The notes beneath the pieces were generated by a model, which saw nothing but the letters and a program-made list of their open reading frames with translations, made no database searches and was not told where the DNA came from. Shown here piece by piece: positions 58,028 through 64,000 of a stretch of 64,000 bases of DNA. The DNA is from an uncultured Litorivicinus sp. GTDB taxonomy: Bacteria > Pseudomonadota > Gammaproteobacteria > Pseudomonadales > Litorivicinaceae. The DNA is taken from assembly GCA_902541775.1 (NCBI GenBank), contig CACBSE010000001.1, forward strand, positions 42,559 to 106,558, written 5' to 3'. A program made the position numbers and the translations under genes. Within the stretch, counting starts at the first letter, position 1, and every line of letters begins with the position of its first letter.

Positions 58028-59257
58028 GTGACTCAAATATCCTGGTTTCAAAACAAACACATTGTGCTTGGCGTAACAGGCGGAATCGCTTGTTACAAAG
58101 CATGCGAGCTCGCCCGAGAACTCGGCCGTCGCGGGGCAATAGTGCAGGTCGTCATGACTAAAGCTGCCACCGCGTTCGTCAGTGCATTGACGTTTCAAGC
58201 GTTAACCGGCCGAGAGGTCAAAGTTTCGATTCTTGACCCTGAAGCAGAAGCGGGGATGGGACACATTGAATTGGCCCGCTGGGCTGATCTCGTTCTTGTC
58301 GCACCCTGTACTGCCAACACAATGGCATTGCTAGCACAAGGCCAAGCTCCAGATTTACTGAGTACCGTTTGGGCAGCAGCGGCATGTGAAAAGGCGATTG
58401 CTCCGGCGATGAATCAACATATGTGGGAGCATCCGGAGACACAGGCAAATCTCGAACGGCTGTCTGCTAAAGCGCAAGTCATTGGACCAGATTCAGGAAT
58501 CCAAGCCTGCGGTGATGTTGGCTCAGGACGGATGAGCGCGGCACTCGAAATCGCAAATACACTCGAAACAACGTTAAATCATGGTCCACTCGCCGGAAGA
58601 CGGGTTGTCATTACAGCGGGTCCTACCCAAGAACCCGTCGACCCCGTTCGATATTTGGGCAATCGTTCCTCAGGCAAGATGGGGTTCGCGCTCGCTGAGG
58701 TCGCGAACCGTCTTGGCGCAGCTGTGACCTTAATTACCGGCCCAGTGCATCTTGAGACGCTGGCTGGCGTAAATCGCATTGATGTCGAAACAGCTAGCGA
58801 TATGCATGCTGCTGTGCACTCCACTCTTAAGGGAGTTGATCTATTTATAGGTGCTGCTGCTGTGTGTGACTTCCGCCCCGCGTCTGTTTCCAAACAAAAA
58901 TTAAAAAAGTCGAAAGACGATCTGTCTCAAATCATGCTCACCGAAAATATCGATATCATCCATTCTGTTGCGAATAGCCCAAACCGCCCAAGCTTGGTCA
59001 TCGGTTTTGCGGCAGAAACTGAATTGGTTCTAGAACATGCTCGACAAAAACTGACTACTAAATCACTCGATGCCGTAATCGCCAATTGTGTTGCAAGTGG
59101 CGAAATTTTTGGACAAAACGAGACTGAAGCCACAATTGTTTTCAGTGACAGCGATCAAAAGCTTGTGCCGGGAACCAAATCTGAGGTGTCTCAAGAAATC
59201 TTTGCAATCCTGTCTCCACTCTTAGCGAAAGGGACTCGAAATGAACCTGAAATTTAA
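58028..59257 (+). CDS. coaBC: Bifunctional phosphopantothenoylcysteine decarboxylase/synthetase
   Basis: CoaBC, 409 residues, adds cysteine to phosphopantothenate and decarboxylates it. The FMN-dependent CoaC domain (1-180) has [10 protein letters not shown] with the catalytic His, [12 protein letters not shown], and [14 protein letters not shown] with the catalytic Cys. The CoaB domain (190-409) includes [20 protein letters not shown] and LKKSKDD. GTG start at 58028 with AAGGA upstream. Start of the dut-algC-argB block; end overlaps dut. Confidence 0.96.
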   Translation: MTQISWFQNKHIVLGVTGGIACYKACELARELGRRGAIVQVVMTKAATAFVSALTFQALTGREVKVSILDPEAEAGMGHIELARWADLVLVAPCTANTMALLAQGQAPDLLSTVWAAAACEKAIAPAMNQHMWEHPETQANLERLSAKAQVIGPDSGIQACGDVGSGRMSAALEIANTLETTLNHGPLAGRRVVITAGPTQEPVDPVRYLGNRSSGKMGFALAEVANRLGAAVTLITGPVHLETLAGVNRIDVETASDMHAAVHSTLKGVDLFIGAAAVCDFRPASVSKQKLKKSKDDLSQIMLTENIDIIHSVANSPNRPSLVIGFAAETELVLEHARQKLTTKSLDAVIANCVASGEIFGQNETEATIVFSDSDQKLVPGTKSEVSQEIFAILSPLLAKGTRNEPEI

Positions 59258-59689
59258 ACGTCTCGACCCTCGCGTTGGCAATGATTGGCCGATCCCAGAG
59301 GTTGGCACACCAGGTTCTGCAGGCGTCGATTTGCGCGCATGTCTCGATCAAACGGCAACACTGCAGCCCGGGGAGACAATGCTCATTGGGACTGGGATTG
59401 CAATCCATCTGGAGGATCCGGGCCTTTGCGCAATGATTCTGCCTCGAAGTGGCCTTGGCCACCGCGGTCTAGTGCTCGGCAATCTGGTCGGGTTGATCGA
59501 CTCCGACTACCAGGGCGAACTCAAGATTTCCACATGGAACCGCAGTAGCGAACCTCAGACTATCGAGCCCGGGGATCGAATTGCACAGCTAATCATTACC
59601 CCAGTCATTAAACCAGATTTTGTCGAAGTAGACGATTTTGGCATATCGGAGCGTGGCGAGGGCGGTTTTGGCCACACGGGGACGCAATA

Positions 59690-59690
<1 letters not shown>
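59241..59690 (+). CDS. dut: Deoxyuridine 5'-triphosphate nucleotidohydrolase
   Basis: Trimeric dUTPase of 149 residues, preventing uracil incorporation and giving dUMP. Family motifs are in order: [53 protein letters not shown] and the C-terminal [10 protein letters not shown] arm. ATG at 59241 overlaps coaBC by 17 nt and ends 1 nt into algC. Confidence 0.97.
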
Positions 59691-61965
<2,275 letters not shown>

Positions 61966-61966
61966 A

Positions 61967-62614
61967 TCAAGGCGCCCCGTATTGGGCGCGATAAGCCTCA
62001 ATACGCAGTGCGACGTCATCTGTAACCCGCGGATCGTTGGCCGCAAATTCCAAAATGTCATCGAGAGTCACAATTGACATCGGGACCAATTGAAAGGTTT
62101 CGGAGAGCTCAGCAAGTGCAGATCCAGTACCCTCTCGGCCCCGCTCTTGCCGATCAACTGCAACACAAAACGCACGCAAACTCGCACCGTGATTTCCAAT
62201 AAAATCGACCGACTCTCGTACGGCTGTTCCGGCTGTTACCACATCATCAATTGCCAAAATCCGCCCATTCGGTGGCGCGCCAAGCAGGGTCCCACCTTCG
62301 CCGTGATCTTTCCTTTCCTTTCGGTTGAATGACACCGGGTAATCCATTCCTTGATCCGCGAAGGCAACCGCAACTGAGCTTGCAAGCGGTATTCCTTTGT
62401 ACGCAGGACCAAACAGTCCATCAAACTCAACACCATGTTCGGCAATGGCATCACGATAACATCGACCTAGAATTTGCAATTGAAGTCCACTGGAAAATGC
62501 AGAGGCATTAAAGAAATAAGGGCTCACCCGGCCCGACTTGAGCGTGAATTCGCCAAACTTTAGAGCGTTGGCATCAAAGGCTAATTCCAAAAAGGAACGC
62601 TTGTATGGGGACAT
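61967..62614 (-). CDS. pyrE: Orotate phosphoribosyltransferase
   Basis: Makes orotidine-5'-phosphate, 215 residues. The PRPP loop is RILAIDDVVTAGTAVRESV, and FGPAYKGIPLASSVAVAFAD and NRKERKDHGEGG are diagnostic. ATG at 62614 on minus strand. A GCGCCC/GGGCGC hairpin (61972-61989) spans its last codons. Convergent with argB, divergent from crc. Confidence 0.97.
   Translation of the reverse strand: MSPYKRSFLELAFDANALKFGEFTLKSGRVSPYFFNASAFSSGLQLQILGRCYRDAIAEHGVEFDGLFGPAYKGIPLASSVAVAFADQGMDYPVSFNRKERKDHGEGGTLLGAPPNGRILAIDDVVTAGTAVRESVDFIGNHGASLRAFCVAVDRQERGREGTGSALAELSETFQLVPMSIVTLDDILEFAANDPRVTDDVALRIEAYRAQYGAP
61972..61989. terminator. Possible bidirectional hairpin between argB and pyrE
   Basis: GCGCCC and GGGCGC form a 6-bp GC stem with a 6-nt loop across the end of pyrE, 7 nt after argB. 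No clear T-run follows on either strand, so termination is uncertain. Confidence 0.35.
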
Positions 62615-62699
62615 AGGACGCGTCTAACATTACAATCACCGACTAAAAATAGTACACCAGTTCATCTGGTCACTCACTTCAGGGACATAATATCTTTAA

Positions 62700-63491
62700 A
62701 TGCGCGTAATCAGCCTGCGATGCGAGGGTTTAATTTCCGCTGTTAAACAAGGCCTCATTGAATGGATAGTAAGCAAAGACGCAGATATCGTCTGCCTGCA
62801 GGACGTTCGTGTGCGCGAATATAAGGTTATGGGTGACTCTCGCTTCTGTCCCGAGGGATTCGAGGCATTTTATTTTGAGGGCGAAGACGAAGATCAAGGC
62901 GGCGTTGCGATTTTCACGCGTCACACACCCAAAGCGGTGATGCGAGGCTTGGGATCATACGATTTAGATCGTGATGGACGCTATATCCAAGCCGACTTTG
63001 AATACGTCAGCGTTGTGTCCATTCTCCCACCATCACCAACTACAGACTCCGCAGAATTGCGCGCTGCGTTTCTGGAGTCACTCGAGACGTGGATGCGGAA
63101 AATCCGAAAAAAACGACGTCATTTTATCTTCTGCGGTGACTTTGGTGTGGCCGCTCGTACCCTCGATCTTGAAGAATGGCATCAACACAACGAATCGCCT
63201 GGATTTACGAAAGAAGATCGGCATTGGATCAACATGCTTCTCAATGATATCGGCTATGTTGATGCATTCCGCGAAGTCTTTACCAATGAACCAGCATACA
63301 GTTGGTTTCCTAGGCCTGAGGTGTTCGACATGCCAAATCCTGGTGCATGGCGAACAGATCTTCAGTTAGCATCGCTCGAGATTTCGAGGCGTGTCCTGGC
63401 TGCAGGTTACGTGTCAAAGCGACGGTTCGACGATCGAGTCCCTTTGATTGTCGATTACGACGTTCCAGTCAGCGATGAGGAAGACGATTAA
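62700..63491 (+). CDS. crc: Crc-like catabolite repression control protein
   Basis: A 263-residue protein of the exonuclease III/EEP fold resembling Pseudomonas Crc, which acts with Hfq to repress translation of catabolic genes when preferred carbon is present. Crc-like parts are [39 protein letters not shown] and [12 protein letters not shown]. Exonuclease III catalytic positions are replaced (GDFGVAAR instead of [16 protein letters not shown] instead of SDHAPL), supporting a non-nuclease role. Context between pyrE and rph is the Pseudomonas crc position. The CrcZ/CrcY sRNAs are not seen here. Confidence 0.85.
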   Translation: MRVISLRCEGLISAVKQGLIEWIVSKDADIVCLQDVRVREYKVMGDSRFCPEGFEAFYFEGEDEDQGGVAIFTRHTPKAVMRGLGSYDLDRDGRYIQADFEYVSVVSILPPSPTTDSAELRAAFLESLETWMRKIRKKRRHFIFCGDFGVAARTLDLEEWHQHNESPGFTKEDRHWINMLLNDIGYVDAFREVFTNEPAYSWFPRPEVFDMPNPGAWRTDLQLASLEISRRVLAAGYVSKRRFDDRVPLIVDYDVPVSDEEDD

Positions 63492-64000
63492 CCTTCTGCT
63501 AAGACTGCCTTCTGTGCATCGATGAGCTGCGCGATCCCAGTCTCTCCCAAATCCAATAGTGCATTCAATTCGGTGCGACTGAACGGAGCCTCTTCTGCTG
63601 TCCCTTGGAGTTCAATCAGTTGTGACCCCTCAGCCATCACCAAGTTCAAATCGGAATCGGCACTCGAGTCCTCGGGGTAGTCCAGATCCAGTATTGGCTG
63701 ACCTTGATAAATTCCGACAGAAATAGCAGCCACAAAATTGATCAAGGGATCCTCAGATACCAATCTATCGCGTTGCAACCCTTTGATCGCATCAACTAGG
63801 GCAACCATGCCTCCGGTGATCGATGCTGTTCGCGTTCCACCGTCGGCTTGTAAAACATCACAATCGATCATGATTTGTCGCTCGCCCAACTTCTTCAAAT
63901 CAACCGCGGCTCGTAGCGATCGACCAATCAGACGCTGAATCTCTTGGGTTCGACCTGATTGCTTACCGCGCGCCGCTTCCCGATCAGAGCGAGTGTGGGT
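63488..64000 (-). CDS. rph: Ribonuclease PH, 5' end cut by window
   Basis: Phosphorolytic 3' to 5' exoribonuclease trimming tRNA precursors. The C-terminal 170 codons are visible; about 68 N-terminal codons lie past 64000. [20 protein letters not shown] begins the visible part, with [24 protein letters not shown] sequence (here [15 protein letters not shown]) and [20 protein letters not shown] near the active site. Ends overlap crc by 4 nt. Confidence 0.96.
   Translation of the reverse strand, partial: THTRSDREAARGKQSGRTQEIQRLIGRSLRAAVDLKKLGERQIMIDCDVLQADGGTRTASITGGMVALVDAIKGLQRDRLVSEDPLINFVAAISVGIYQGQPILDLDYPEDSSADSDLNLVMAEGSQLIELQGTAEEAPFSRTELNALLDLGETGIAQLIDAQKAVLAEG

Overview
The window is a compact stretch of gammaproteobacterial chromosome, and its gene order follows the Pseudomonas-type arrangement closely. 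Recognisable blocks are ftsY-ftsE-ftsX-rpoH / thiS-thiG-trmB / hemW-rdgB-DUF4426-metW-metX-yggT-proC-yggS / pyrC'-pyrB-pyrR-ruvX-algH-gshB-rsmE, tkt-epd-pgk-fba, ygfB-pepP-ubiH-ubiI facing zapA-6S RNA-fau, and algC-argB-pyrE-crc-rph. No rRNA, tRNA, phage, insertion sequence or CRISPR array was seen. The lineage looks like a free-living, probably aerobic gammaproteobacterium related to Pseudomonadales/Oceanospirillales; this comes from synteny and family content, and the species is not identifiable by eye.

Layout. 1-1827: 3' truncated parC (minus). 1863-6024: a sulfur block with a decayed YeeE/YedE transporter pair, an ETHE1/Blh-like persulfide dioxygenase, a DUF442 sulfurtransferase-like protein and a SulP permease. 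6010-9409 (minus): thioredoxin-TPR protein, glnS, murQ. 9480-15894: sufE, then an Rrf2 regulator-sufBCDS-sufT-Rieske operon with a clear palindromic operator. 15894-16899: a dead AbrB-type membrane protein gene. 16896-21160: a DUF4743 Nudix protein, DUF6482, a MerR/B12-binding regulator, a membrane DnaJ-domain protein and a Kef-type antiporter. 21151-26836 (minus): ygfB-pepP-ubiH-ubiI-ribE-epmB. 26927-28165: a short coiled-coil protein, zapA, 6S RNA, fau. 28152-30760: an unlisted 30-residue membrane ORF, ilvA, rpiA and a truncated serA remnant. 30790-36023 (minus): tkt-epd-pgk-fba. 36114-44891: metK-ahcY-rsmE-gshB-algH-ruvX-pyrR-pyrB-pyrC'-yggS, opened by a promoter with an 18-bp perfect palindrome in its spacer. 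44888-50199: proC to hemW. 50182-55563 (minus): trmB, thiG, thiS, rpoH, ftsX, ftsE, ftsY. 55613-64000: rsmD, coaD, mutM, rpmG, rpmB, coaBC, dut, algC, argB, pyrE, crc, and the 3' part of rph.

How the genes work together. Most are core functions: Fe-S cluster assembly (Suf), ubiquinone, riboflavin, thiamine and CoA synthesis, central carbon metabolism, the methyl cycle (MetK and AhcY feeding a 16S rRNA methyltransferase), pyrimidine synthesis (PyrR, PyrB with inactive PyrC', PyrE, Dut), protein targeting and cell division, and heat-shock sigma factor. Genes are tightly packed, with many 1- to 4-nt stop/start overlaps implying translational coupling.

No clearly new biological system is visible. 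The most informative unusual signals are several recent gene deaths (YeeE/YedE pair, AbrB protein, serA), two well-formed operator palindromes, an overlooked small membrane ORF, a B12-type MerR regulator lacking the photoreceptor Trp position, and the absence of pilTU and pilG-chp genes from their Pseudomonas positions.
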